Assembly (NCBI GenBank): GCA_947575805.1
Contig: CANPOY010000005.1
Coordinates: 23,711 to 87,710, forward strand
Length of the DNA stretch: 64,000 bases
Source: an uncultured Lachnospiraceae bacterium
GTDB lineage: Bacteria; Bacillota; Clostridia; Lachnospirales; Lachnospiraceae
Direction: 5' to 3'
Part shown: one piece after another, positions 1-7,777 of the stretch
How the letters are laid out: every line of letters begins with the position of its first letter
How positions within the stretch are numbered: position 1 is the first letter of the stretch
Program-made: the position numbers and the translations under genes
Notes under the pieces: generated by a model
Databases searched by the model: none
Seen by the model: only the letters and a program-made list of their open reading frames with translations
What the model was told of the DNA's origin: nothing

Positions 1-486
1 CGCCTTGCGAAGGAAGCGGAGGAACGCAGAAAGGCACAGGAGGCTGCTGCTGCAAAGGCAGAGAGCAGTAAGCCGAAGACAAATACAGAAACGCCTCCGG
101 CCACGGAGAATAAGCCTTCATACACCGTGGGCGAGGGCAGCGAGATGGGTAAGGCGGTAGCAGAATATGCGCTGCAATTCGAAGGGAATCCATATGTATA
201 CGGCGGAACCAGCCTGACAAACGGCGCCGATTGCTCCGGCTTTGTTATGAGCGTATATGCTAACTTTGGTGTGGCACTGCCTCATTCCTCGGCGGCTGAC
301 CGTACCCAGGGCTACAAGGTGGACGGTCTTGAAAATGCCCAGCCCGGTGATTTGATCTGCTATTCCGGACATGTGGCATTGTATATAGGAAACGGACAGA
401 TTGTCCATGCGTCCAACAAGAGGACGGGAATTATCGTTTCCCAGGCGGATTACAGAAAGATTCTGGCAATCAGGAGAATCTTCTAA
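1..486 (+). CDS. NlpC/P60 family peptidase, C-terminal part (gene truncated by window edge)
   Basis: Frame 1 is open from base 1. It contains the NlpC/P60 motif YGGTSLTNGADCSGFVMSVYANFGVALPHSS and a downstream GHVALYIGNGQIVHAS; an Ala/Lys/Glu-rich linker precedes the domain. Confidence 0.93.
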   Translation, partial: RLAKEAEERRKAQEAAAAKAESSKPKTNTETPPATENKPSYTVGEGSEMGKAVAEYALQFEGNPYVYGGTSLTNGADCSGFVMSVYANFGVALPHSSAADRTQGYKVDGLENAQPGDLICYSGHVALYIGNGQIVHASNKRTGIIVSQADYRKILAIRRIF

Positions 487-519
487 AAGCAGTCATGTTG
501 TCTGTTGAAAAATAAGAAC

Positions 520-556
520 GGGGCCGTTGTTTTCAGAGCAGCGGCCCCGGATTTTT
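520..556 (+). terminator. Rho-independent terminator of the NlpC/P60 gene
   Basis: GGGGCCG(520-526)...CGGCCCC(542-548) stem followed by GGATTTTT. Confidence 0.8.
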
Positions 557-709
557 ACTCCGGCAGAACTTTCAATGTAAATTCACATAGTTTTCGAAAT
601 ATTGTGCCTGACGGGAAAATATTAAGAATACTGGAAATCTGTGCACATTATACAAAAGATGAAAAAAGTGTGATATTTTGTCGAAACGAAAGGAGCCCGT
701 GCATAACAG

Positions 710-780
710 TTATCCACAGCAGGAAGCCGGTAAAAACGGACACAAGTGACTTATACACTGAGTTATACACATTATCCACC
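710..780 (+). promoter_or_regulatory. Cluster of DnaA-box-like 9-mers
   Basis: Same-strand TTATCCACA (710-718), TTATACACT (751-759), TTATACACA (763-771) and TTATCCACC (772-780), compared with the DnaA box consensus TTATNCACA. Confidence 0.65.
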
Positions 781-909
781 GCTTTTCGGTTGCTTCATTC
801 CTTATTCAGGAGGCGAAAACAGGAACATCTGTTTTGTGAAGTTAGTATAAATATTTTTTTCTGTCGAAAAAAATCAAAATATTGCATGAGTAAAAAAATT
901 GGCAAATTG

Positions 910-939
910 TTGCAAAACCGTATGGAAACATGGTATAAT
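910..939 (+). promoter_or_regulatory. Sigma-A-type promoter of hpf
   Basis: TTGCAA, 18-bp spacer, TATAAT, about 35 bp upstream of the hpf start. Confidence 0.6.
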
Positions 940-974
940 GTTTACACAATAAATAACCGAAAGGGATGATCAGC

Positions 975-1502
975 ATGAAATTTATTATTGTAGGCAGAAA
1001 CATTGATATTACGCCAGGACTGAAGGCGGCGGTGGAAGAAAAGATTGGCAAGCTGGAAAAGTATTTTAACCCTGATACGGAAGCGCATGTGACATTGAGC
1101 GTTGAAAAGGATCGTCAGAAGATCGAAGTGACGATCCCTGTCAAGGGCAATATTATCCGTTCGGAACAGGTCAGCAACGATATGTATGTATCCATTGACC
1201 TGGTGGAGGAGATTATTGAGAGACAGCTGAAGAAATATAAAACCAAAATTGTGGACAAGCAGCAGTCGGCAGGCTCCTTCAGCAAAATGTATGTGGAAAA
1301 CGATTACACTGACGAGGAGGAAATAAAGATCGTCCGTACCAAGAAATTTGACATAAAGCCCATGTATCCTGAGGATGCCTGCATCCAGATGGAGCTGCTG
1401 GGACATAATTTCTTTGTATTTATCAATGCGGATACGGATCAGGTAAACGTGGTATACAAGAGAAAGGGAGACACTTACGGGCTGATAGAGCCGGAAGGTT
1501 AA
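975..1502 (+). CDS. hpf: Ribosome hibernation promoting factor, long form (HPF/RaiA)
   Basis: MKFIIVGRNIDITPGLKAAVEEKIGKLEKYF N-terminus and conserved C-terminal domain (KKFDIKPMYPEDACIQMELLGHNFFVFINADTDQVNVVYKRKGDTYGLIEPE). Start 975 has an upstream GAAAGGGA ribosome-binding site. Confidence 0.96.
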   Translation: MKFIIVGRNIDITPGLKAAVEEKIGKLEKYFNPDTEAHVTLSVEKDRQKIEVTIPVKGNIIRSEQVSNDMYVSIDLVEEIIERQLKKYKTKIVDKQQSAGSFSKMYVENDYTDEEEIKIVRTKKFDIKPMYPEDACIQMELLGHNFFVFINADTDQVNVVYKRKGDTYGLIEPEG

Positions 1503-1513
1503 ATTGAGACAGA

Positions 1514-1545
1514 GGCGGTGAGCGAATAAGTTCACCGCCTTTTTC
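1514..1545 (+). terminator. Rho-independent terminator of hpf
   Basis: GGCGGTGA(1514-1521)...TCACCGCC(1532-1539) followed by a T-tract. Confidence 0.9.
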
Positions 1546-1580
1546 ATATATTGCATTGATAAAGACTCCCCGGAGCGGCA

Positions 1581-2768
1581 ATGAATAAGAAACAGAGGGA
1601 AGGGTATGTGAACCGGCTGAAAAAAGGGATTTTTGCAGAGTGTCTTTTGGTGTTGGCGCTGGCGGCGCTGGTGGTGGGCAGGGAGAGCTTGTCTGAGGAC
1701 AGGGAGGCCGCGGGCAATATGGTCCTGTCCATAGAAAACGATTACATAAAGTGGGTGGATTTTACAATATCCTACGAGGCGCTATGCAAGGCATATGATT
1801 GGGACGTGAAGACCCACGGGACGGAGCATGAGATCTGCTGGGTGGATCTGCTGGCATATACGGCTGCCAGAACCGGGGGAAAGTTTGACAACAGTGCGCT
1901 TAAGACCATGGACAAGGCGGCAAAGAAGCTGTCCGAAGGCGAGAAGACTCTGGAAGAGCTAACGGCAGATATGAAGTATTATGAATATTATCAGGAAGCA
2001 TATGACGCCGCTATCGGCGGACTGGTAGGGGAGTATAAAAGAGAGAAGACCGGAGACAGTTCCAAGACTGGAGCAAATGGAGAAAGCGGCAGCGCCGGGA
2101 CAGAGGAAGCAGGGCGCGGCGGAAATACAGACCCCGGCTGCGAAGCCGGCGAATCTGCATCCGGCACGGAGTATGAGACAGTCTATGGACTGAAGGGGTA
2201 CTTTCCCCTGGCCAGGGGCTTCGATTATACTCACTATGACGATTTCGGCGCAGGCAGAAGCTACGGCTACAAGAGAAAGCACCTGGGGCATGATATGATG
2301 GGGCTGGTGGGTACGCCCATTATTGCGGTGGAGTCCGGGGTGGTGGAAGCATTAGGGTGGAATCAGTACGGCGGCTGGCGTATCGGCATCCGCAGCTTTG
2401 ACGGGAAGCGGTATTACTATTACGCCCACCTGCGTCAGAATTATCCTTATGCCGAGGGATTGGCTGAGGGCAGCGTGGTCACGGCGGGAGATGTGATTGG
2501 CTATATGGGCCACACGGGTTACAGCGCCAAGGAGAATGTAAACAATATTGACGTGGTGCATCTGCACTGGGGCTTGCAGTTGATTTTTGACGAGTCCCAG
2601 AAGGAAGGGAATAATGAAATCTGGATTGATCTGTATGCCTTGACACGGTTCCTGGCGAAGCACACCCAGCCTGCGGTGAAGGTTGAGGGGACGAAGGAGT
2701 GGAGGCGCACCAGCTATATTGTGGATCCGGCGGTGGAGGAGTATGAGGCGGGGACTCAGGGGAGGTGA
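1581..2768 (+). CDS. M23 family metallopeptidase with N-terminal membrane anchor (copy 1; C-terminus altered by the insertion)
   Basis: N-terminal hydrophobic segment. LytM-type motifs HLGHDMMGLVGTPIIAVESGVVEALG and HLHWGLQL. The last residues (EAGTQGR) diverge from copy 2 exactly where the duplication ends. Confidence 0.88.
   Translation: MNKKQREGYVNRLKKGIFAECLLVLALAALVVGRESLSEDREAAGNMVLSIENDYIKWVDFTISYEALCKAYDWDVKTHGTEHEICWVDLLAYTAARTGGKFDNSALKTMDKAAKKLSEGEKTLEELTADMKYYEYYQEAYDAAIGGLVGEYKREKTGDSSKTGANGESGSAGTEEAGRGGNTDPGCEAGESASGTEYETVYGLKGYFPLARGFDYTHYDDFGAGRSYGYKRKHLGHDMMGLVGTPIIAVESGVVEALGWNQYGGWRIGIRSFDGKRYYYYAHLRQNYPYAEGLAEGSVVTAGDVIGYMGHTGYSAKENVNNIDVVHLHWGLQLIFDESQKEGNNEIWIDLYALTRFLAKHTQPAVKVEGTKEWRRTSYIVDPAVEEYEAGTQGR
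2285..2747 (+). repeat. 463-bp direct repeat, copy 1 (M23 catalytic region)
   Basis: Matches 4052-4514 with a constant offset of 1767 bp; translations are identical over the whole repeat. Confidence 0.95.
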
Positions 2769-2905
2769 AGACTCCAATAAAAGAAATTTTTCCGGAAATG
2801 AATGAAAGATTGGAAAAGCAGCCAGAAATTTTGAAAGTTTGGAATCATAAAATCATTTCTGCATATGATAAAAATGTAATTGCATTTTGTACAGTTATAA
2901 GGTAG
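2765..2905 (+). CDS. Short 46-aa ORF, possibly the 3' remnant of a gene truncated at the duplication boundary
   Basis: GTG-started VKTPIKEIFPEMNERLEKQPEILKVWNHKIISAYDKNVIAFCTVIR*, overlapping the altered M23 stop codon. Confidence 0.4.
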   Translation: MKTPIKEIFPEMNERLEKQPEILKVWNHKIISAYDKNVIAFCTVIR

Positions 2906-2960
2906 AATGTAGTTAGAAAAGCTGTGAATCAGCGGTGGGTTGACACCTAAAATCTGATAT

Positions 2961-3054
2961 ATTTTCCGAACGAAGGTGTCGGAGGTTGGCAGGCAACGGA
3001 AAAACCTGTTATTTTCCGGACATGGGTGCCGGAGGTTGGCAGACAACGGAAAAA
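2961..3054 (+). repeat. Two tandem ~44-bp units with self-complementary ends (50-bp period)
   Basis: Unit 1 at 2961-3004 and unit 2 at 3011-3054 share ATTTTCCG...GGAGGTTGGCAG(G/A)CAACGGAAAA; the TTTTCCG and CGGAAAA ends are complementary. Confidence 0.8.
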
Positions 3055-3137
3055 TCAACCATGGAAAGGGAATGTTTGGTGCTGCGGCATTGACATTCCC
3101 TTTTCAGAATATTGAAATTGGTAAAAAGGATATTGGG

Positions 3138-3818
3138 ATGGACAAAAGAAGAGCAATTCAAATCATGGCGAAGTCCGCCGGATTATATCACTTAAATCTT
3201 GAGGATCAAAAGATCCTGTTCCTTTATGGTATGCCGCCAGAAGTCAAAAAACAGTTGAATACGGAAGGGAACAGGCTGATGGCTGTCAAGAGCTATGAGG
3301 TTGCGTTTCATCGATATAATTTCCTGCACTTAACAGGCGTTAAGGCGAATAGCACAGGAGTAGATTCTGCTATTCATTTCTATGAAAAATGTCTGGCTAA
3401 TCGTTTGACAGAAAATGATTTTGATTTTGCAAAAGATGGTTCAACAGCTCAAAAGCTTGATGTGCTGGAAAATATGATGGGGATAAAACATAATGCAATG
3501 ATGATAGGGGATTTTACGGATCGCGGGCCTAAATTATTTACTGAAAAAGCAGCGGGAAATGTATGTGGCTGTATTGGTTTTGTAAAAGATTGCAATACGG
3601 GGCTGAATGTGCCTAATACGCTCTTGAAAAAGGACATCCGGGATGTAGTTGCGAATCCGGCACAAAAAATCTATGCTGTATTTTCTAAGATGTATATCCA
3701 CGAAAGATACACTGTGACAGAGAAAATAGATAAAAGCTTTCGGGGAAGAAAAGTGCTTTTTTCAGAAGAAATAGAGAAGCTGTTGGAGAGAGAAAATCAG
3801 GAGATAGAATCGGGTTGA
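3138..3818 (+). CDS. PBECR4-like (phage Barnase-EndoU-ColicinE5/D-RelE-like) nuclease-domain protein
   Basis: Sequence pattern FLHLTGVKAN...AIHFYEKCLANRLTENDFDFAKDGSTAQKLDVLENMMGI...AMMIGDFTDRGPKLFTEKAAGNVCGCIGFV...VPNTLLKKDIRDVV...KIYAVFSKMYI resembles the PBECR4 family as I recall it. Recognition by eye; no HMM was run. Confidence 0.7.
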   Translation: MDKRRAIQIMAKSAGLYHLNLEDQKILFLYGMPPEVKKQLNTEGNRLMAVKSYEVAFHRYNFLHLTGVKANSTGVDSAIHFYEKCLANRLTENDFDFAKDGSTAQKLDVLENMMGIKHNAMMIGDFTDRGPKLFTEKAAGNVCGCIGFVKDCNTGLNVPNTLLKKDIRDVVANPAQKIYAVFSKMYIHERYTVTEKIDKSFRGRKVLFSEEIEKLLERENQEIESG

Positions 3819-4051
3819 GCAGATAAGTAAGATAAAATTTTTTCTATCCACTATCTTATTTGACGCTTACAAACAGTCCTGCTGTTCGCAGAAGTATCCT
3901 AAAAAACTCACTAATTGGTAAAACACAATAAGTTAACTTGACATGAATTTGGGCAGACTTGACACCACTAATGTAACATAAGCCCTACGAAGTTATGCGG
4001 GTTTCGGGGAATTTTTCCTGAAAAATCACTTAGCATTAACTTGACATAAGA

Positions 4052-4514
4052 GGGGCATGATATGATGGGGCTGGTGGGTACGCCCATTATTGCGGTGGAG
4101 TCCGGGGTGGTGGAAGCATTAGGGTGGAATCAGTACGGCGGCTGGCGTATCGGCATCCGCAGCTTTGACGGGAAGCGGTATTACTATTACGCCCACCTGC
4201 GTCAGAATTATCCTTATGCCGAGGGATTGGCTGAGGGCAGCGTGGTCACGGCGGGAGATGTGATTGGCTATATGGGCCACACGGGTTACAGCGCCAAGGA
4301 GAATGTAAACAATATTGACGTGGTGCATCTGCACTGGGGCTTGCAGTTGATTTTTGACGAGTCCCAGAAGGAAGGGAATAATGAAATCTGGATTGATCTG
4401 TATGCCTTGACACGGTTCCTGGCGAAGCACACCCAGCCTGCGGTGAAGGTTGAGGGGACGAAGGAGTGGAGGCGCACCAGCTATATTGTGGATCCGGCGG
4501 TGGAGGAGTATGAG
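4052..4514 (+). repeat. 463-bp direct repeat, copy 2
   Basis: Matches 2285-2747. Confidence 0.95.
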
Positions 4515-4547
4515 AAAGAGAGGTTAGCATTGACAAATCAGAAATGA
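4062..4547 (+). pseudogene. M23 peptidase fragment (copy 2): 5'-truncated, retaining the probable native C-terminus
   Basis: Same catalytic segment as copy 1 but without the N-terminal anchor; ends ...EEYEKERLALTNQK. The frame starts at an internal Met. Confidence 0.75.
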
Positions 4548-4558
4548 TTTAGTATATT
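4530..4558 (+). promoter_or_regulatory. Sigma-A-type promoter for the riboswitch/antiporter transcript
   Basis: TTGACA (4530-4535), 17-bp spacer, TATATT (4553-4558); lies across the M23 stop codon. Confidence 0.65.
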
Positions 4559-4561
4559 GAC

Positions 4562-4698
4562 AATATCAGGGAGTAGCTTGCGCGGTGAAACAGATACTGC
4601 GTAATGTGTTTCGTCAATACGAGGGGATGTCCCTCCGGAGCATATTATAAAAAGCGAGACTTTTATTGCATTTTCATGCAGTAGAGGTCTCTTTTTTT
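4562..4698 (+). ncRNA. Probable yybP-ykoY family (Mn2+) riboswitch with intrinsic terminator
   Basis: AGGGAGTAGC near the 5' end, GTCAATACG in the middle, and a 3' GAGAC...TATTGCATtttcATGCAGTA...GTCTC hairpin followed by TTTTTTT; sits upstream of a cation antiporter gene. Family call from remembered consensus only. Confidence 0.6.
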
Positions 4699-4800
4699 GC
4701 TCTCTGCAGGCTGTGACAGGAGGCGCGCTGTATCAGGCGTCAATCCAGGCGGTTCCGAGATCAATATTAACAAATAAAATATTTCAGGGGAGGCAAAGAA

Positions 4801-5778
4801 ATGATGGGAGTACATATTTTATTGCTTGTGGCGGGATTTGCCGCCTTAGTAAAAGGGGCCGGCCTGTTTGTCGATGGAAGTTCAGCCCTTGCGGGAAACT
4901 TTAAAATATCTAAGGTCATTATTGGGCTGACAATTGTGGCAATGGGTACCAGCGCCCCGGAACTGGCAGTGAGTACTTCTGCAGCGCTGCAGGGGTCAAA
5001 TGAAATTGCATTAAGTAATGTAATTGGTTCCAATATATTTAATCTGCTTGGTGTATTGGGGGTTTGTTCGGTTATCCGCCCGCTGCCGGTAGATCAGGTG
5101 ATTTTAAAAAGGGATATTCCGGTTTCTATTGGGGTGACAGTACTGCTGCTATTGATGACTGGCGCCGGAGCGCTGTTTAACGGAAAGCTTCTGCAATTTG
5201 AAATGAACGAAATTGCCGGCGGTGCCGGCAGATTGACAGGTATTGTTCTATTAGTAATATTTTTCGGCTATACTTTTTATCTTATAGTCGATGCGAAGAA
5301 AAGGGCAGGTGATGAGGAATCCGGAGAAAAAATGCCCCTTTGGAAATGTGTGGTGCTGATTTTGTCTGGCTTAACTTTGATTATCGGAGGCGGGCAGGCA
5401 GTTGTACATGGTGCTAAGACCGTGGCAAAGGCTTTTGGAATGTCTGAAACTTTAATAGGGCTTACGATAGTTGCCGTAGGTACGTCGTTGCCGGAGCTGG
5501 TCACATCTGTAGTTGCCTCCAGGAAAGGCGAAAACGGGCTTGCGGTTGGAAATGTGGTTGGCTCCAATATATTTAATATTTTGTTTATACTTGGCATTTC
5601 CTCCGTAATTCACCCCATTGGGGTCATTGCCGCTTCTATATATGATTTGGTTATATTAATTGGTACCAGTGCTTTAATATTTTTATTCTCGATGAAACAA
5701 AAGGTGATCAACAGAACAGAAGGAATGATTATGCTTTTAATATATTTGGCAGATATGGTATTCGCGGTTGTACGCTAG
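4801..5778 (+). CDS. Calcium/sodium antiporter, CaCA superfamily (YrbG-like)
   Basis: Two repeats containing GLTIVAMGTSAPELAVS...SNVIGSNIFNLLGVLG and GLTIVAVGTSLPELVTSVVAS...GNVVGSNIFNILFILG, with multiple TM segments. Confidence 0.95.
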   Translation: MMGVHILLLVAGFAALVKGAGLFVDGSSALAGNFKISKVIIGLTIVAMGTSAPELAVSTSAALQGSNEIALSNVIGSNIFNLLGVLGVCSVIRPLPVDQVILKRDIPVSIGVTVLLLLMTGAGALFNGKLLQFEMNEIAGGAGRLTGIVLLVIFFGYTFYLIVDAKKRAGDEESGEKMPLWKCVVLILSGLTLIIGGGQAVVHGAKTVAKAFGMSETLIGLTIVAVGTSLPELVTSVVASRKGENGLAVGNVVGSNIFNILFILGISSVIHPIGVIAASIYDLVILIGTSALIFLFSMKQKVINRTEGMIMLLIYLADMVFAVVR

Positions 5779-5806
5779 CATTCAGGTCTCTGTCCATAGG
5801 ATGGTT

Positions 5807-6349
5807 TTAAAAAGTATCTGACAGAATATTGGCCAGTTTCCCGGCAATCTCTTCCGGTGTCTCCGGACATCCCTTTACCAGCCATAACAGCACAATGTTA
5901 AAAATGCCTCCGGACAGAAAACAGGATTTGAACTCTCCATAAATGTTTTGATATGATAAGAGAAATCGTTTGTCGAATTCGTCTTTTAATAGCTGGGTCA
6001 GACCTGCTTTATAAAGAATCGGACAGATTTCCCTATACTGCGTCATGTGGTTAAACAATTTGGTGAAATATTCTTTGGAGCTGTCCTTCTCAAAGCTGAT
6101 GGCGGAGCGGGAGACAAAATCGTCCGTGACCTGATCCAGCCATTTTTGCAGCACATCCTCCTTACTTTCAAAATTTCGGTAAAAGGAAGCCCTGCCCACT
6201 CCTGCCTGACTGCATATCTTGCTGACGGTAATCTCACTGAATGGGGAGCGCTTCAACAGTTCCCATAGAGCTTCTGTTATGTGTCCTGTGGTATAAGCGT
6301 TTCTGGCCTCGTTGCTTAGCGGTGATACATTTTTGGCGTTTTGTCTCAT
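5807..6349 (-). CDS. TetR/AcrR family transcriptional regulator
   Basis: N-terminal HTH: ITEALWELLKRSPFSEITVSKICSQAGVGRASFYRNFESKEDVL. Confidence 0.92.
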   Translation of the reverse strand: MRQNAKNVSPLSNEARNAYTTGHITEALWELLKRSPFSEITVSKICSQAGVGRASFYRNFESKEDVLQKWLDQVTDDFVSRSAISFEKDSSKEYFTKLFNHMTQYREICPILYKAGLTQLLKDEFDKRFLLSYQNIYGEFKSCFLSGGIFNIVLLWLVKGCPETPEEIAGKLANILSDTF

Positions 6350-6479
6350 TTTTCACGTCCTCTTGACAGCAAATCGGTTCGCTGATACACTTTTAAATGA
6401 CGATACAAATGTCTAAGCGAATTATAGTACAGATTGTCCATGCTGTCAAAGGAATATTATAGTAGGAAGGAGTTAGAAA

Positions 6480-6614
6480 ATGTCAATTCATACAAAGCGC
6501 ATCATTATTCTTGTGGCGATAGCTGCGGTCGCCTTTGTGCTTGGCAGATTGGCTGTCAGGGCGGTTATGAATCTGCTGTTGGGCGGCACGCTGTTCGGAG
6601 GTAATTTTCTATGA
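6480..6614 (+). CDS. Small membrane protein (44 aa)
   Basis: ATG preceded by an AGGAAGGAG ribosome-binding site; MSIHTKRIIILVAIAAVAFVLGRLAVRAVMNLLLGGTLFGGNFL*; ATGA overlap with the downstream hydrolase. Not in the supplied ORF track. Confidence 0.65.
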   Translation: MSIHTKRIIILVAIAAVAFVLGRLAVRAVMNLLLGGTLFGGNFL

Positions 6615-7585
6615 GCAAAATCAAGAAAGAAAAGAAGGTGAGAGTAGTGCCGATTGGTATGGGTATCCTTGTGTTTTGTGTGGCCTTCGCTGCCGGTATG
6701 GTATCGAAGTTTGCCATTACTCCCTCCTGGTCGAAGGAATATTCTCCTGCGTGGAGTGATGAAATCGGAACGCTGAAGACAGACATTCCTTACGGCGACG
6801 GAGAGGCGAACCTATTTGACCTCTATCTGCCGAAGGACAACACAAAGGAGGATTATGGTCTCGTTGTGTATCTTCATGCAGGTGGATTCACATCCGGTGA
6901 TAAGGCGGGGGACAGGGAAATGCTGTCGTGGCTTTGCAGCAAGGGCTATGTAGCGGCAGGCATTAATTACACGCTCCGTACCGAAACGAACAATGCCAGT
7001 GTACTCACTCAGTCAAATGAGATCAAGACGGCCATTCCCGAGGTTATTGCCGCTGCGAAGGAGGCCGGGTATTATATTGACAAAATGACCGTGGCAGGTG
7101 GTTCGGCAGGTCATGCACTTGCCATGATCTATGCCTACCGTGACGGGGCGGAAGCTCCCGTTCCTGTTGTGTTTACCTTCGGGGGAGTTGGGCCTTCCAG
7201 TTTCTATCAGGAGGATTGGGGAATTTTTGGCTTAGACCAGAGCGACGAAGCCTGTGCCGGGCTTTTCAGTGTGATGGCCGGTGTTGAGATTTCTCCTGAA
7301 GAAGTGGCGGACGGCTCTTATCTGGAAAAGGTGAAGCCTATTGCTGCCGCCGAGTGGGTGAGCACGAATCCCGTTCCCACCGTAGCTGCTTACGGCACCC
7401 ATGACAAGGTGCAGCCATACCTGGCTTCCCTGCGTCTGAAGTCTGCACTGGAGGAGAACCATGTGGATTTCAAGTACATCGAGTTTCCTCACTCCGGGCA
7501 TGGCCTTCAGAACGACGGTGCCCTATCCAGGCAGTGGATGGAGGCCGTTGATGAGTATCTGGATAAATACATGCCGGTGAAGTAA
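6611..7585 (+). CDS. Membrane-anchored alpha/beta hydrolase
   Basis: YGLVVYLHAGGFTSGDKAGD oxyanion region, AGGSAGHALA nucleophile elbow, C-terminal HSGHGL; N-terminal TM segment. Confidence 0.9.
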   Translation: MSKIKKEKKVRVVPIGMGILVFCVAFAAGMVSKFAITPSWSKEYSPAWSDEIGTLKTDIPYGDGEANLFDLYLPKDNTKEDYGLVVYLHAGGFTSGDKAGDREMLSWLCSKGYVAAGINYTLRTETNNASVLTQSNEIKTAIPEVIAAAKEAGYYIDKMTVAGGSAGHALAMIYAYRDGAEAPVPVVFTFGGVGPSSFYQEDWGIFGLDQSDEACAGLFSVMAGVEISPEEVADGSYLEKVKPIAAAEWVSTNPVPTVAAYGTHDKVQPYLASLRLKSALEENHVDFKYIEFPHSGHGLQNDGALSRQWMEAVDEYLDKYMPVK

Positions 7586-7699
7586 AGAAAGTCATGGACC
7601 AAAAAGAGAAGAAAACGAAAACATTATGGAAGTAGGTAAATTCTGCAATATCATCATGCACAGTATACTTCTGATTTCCCATCCAAGCCAGAGCGATAG

Positions 7700-7777
7700 T
7701 ATCTGCGTCTGGCTGCGGATTTCCCAGATCATATCCGCAAATTCTGCCTCTGCAGTTCCCATTCTCAACTCGTGCAA
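7700..7777 (-). pseudogene. Possible BlaI/MecI-family repressor remnant (N-terminal end only)
   Basis: Minus-strand MHELRMGTAEAEFADMIWE resembles BlaI/MecI-type N-termini; similarity stops after about 18 codons. Confidence 0.35.

Noticed and set aside
505-969. 154-aa ORF between the NlpC/P60 gene and hpf
   Set aside because: It spans a terminator, the DnaA-box cluster and the hpf promoter, has no recognisable domain and no good ribosome-binding site.
2748-4051. Insertion sequence or transposon in the M23 duplication
   Set aside because: No transposase, integrase, terminal inverted repeats or short target-site duplication was seen; the flanking repeats are 463 bp of host gene, so recombination is a better explanation.
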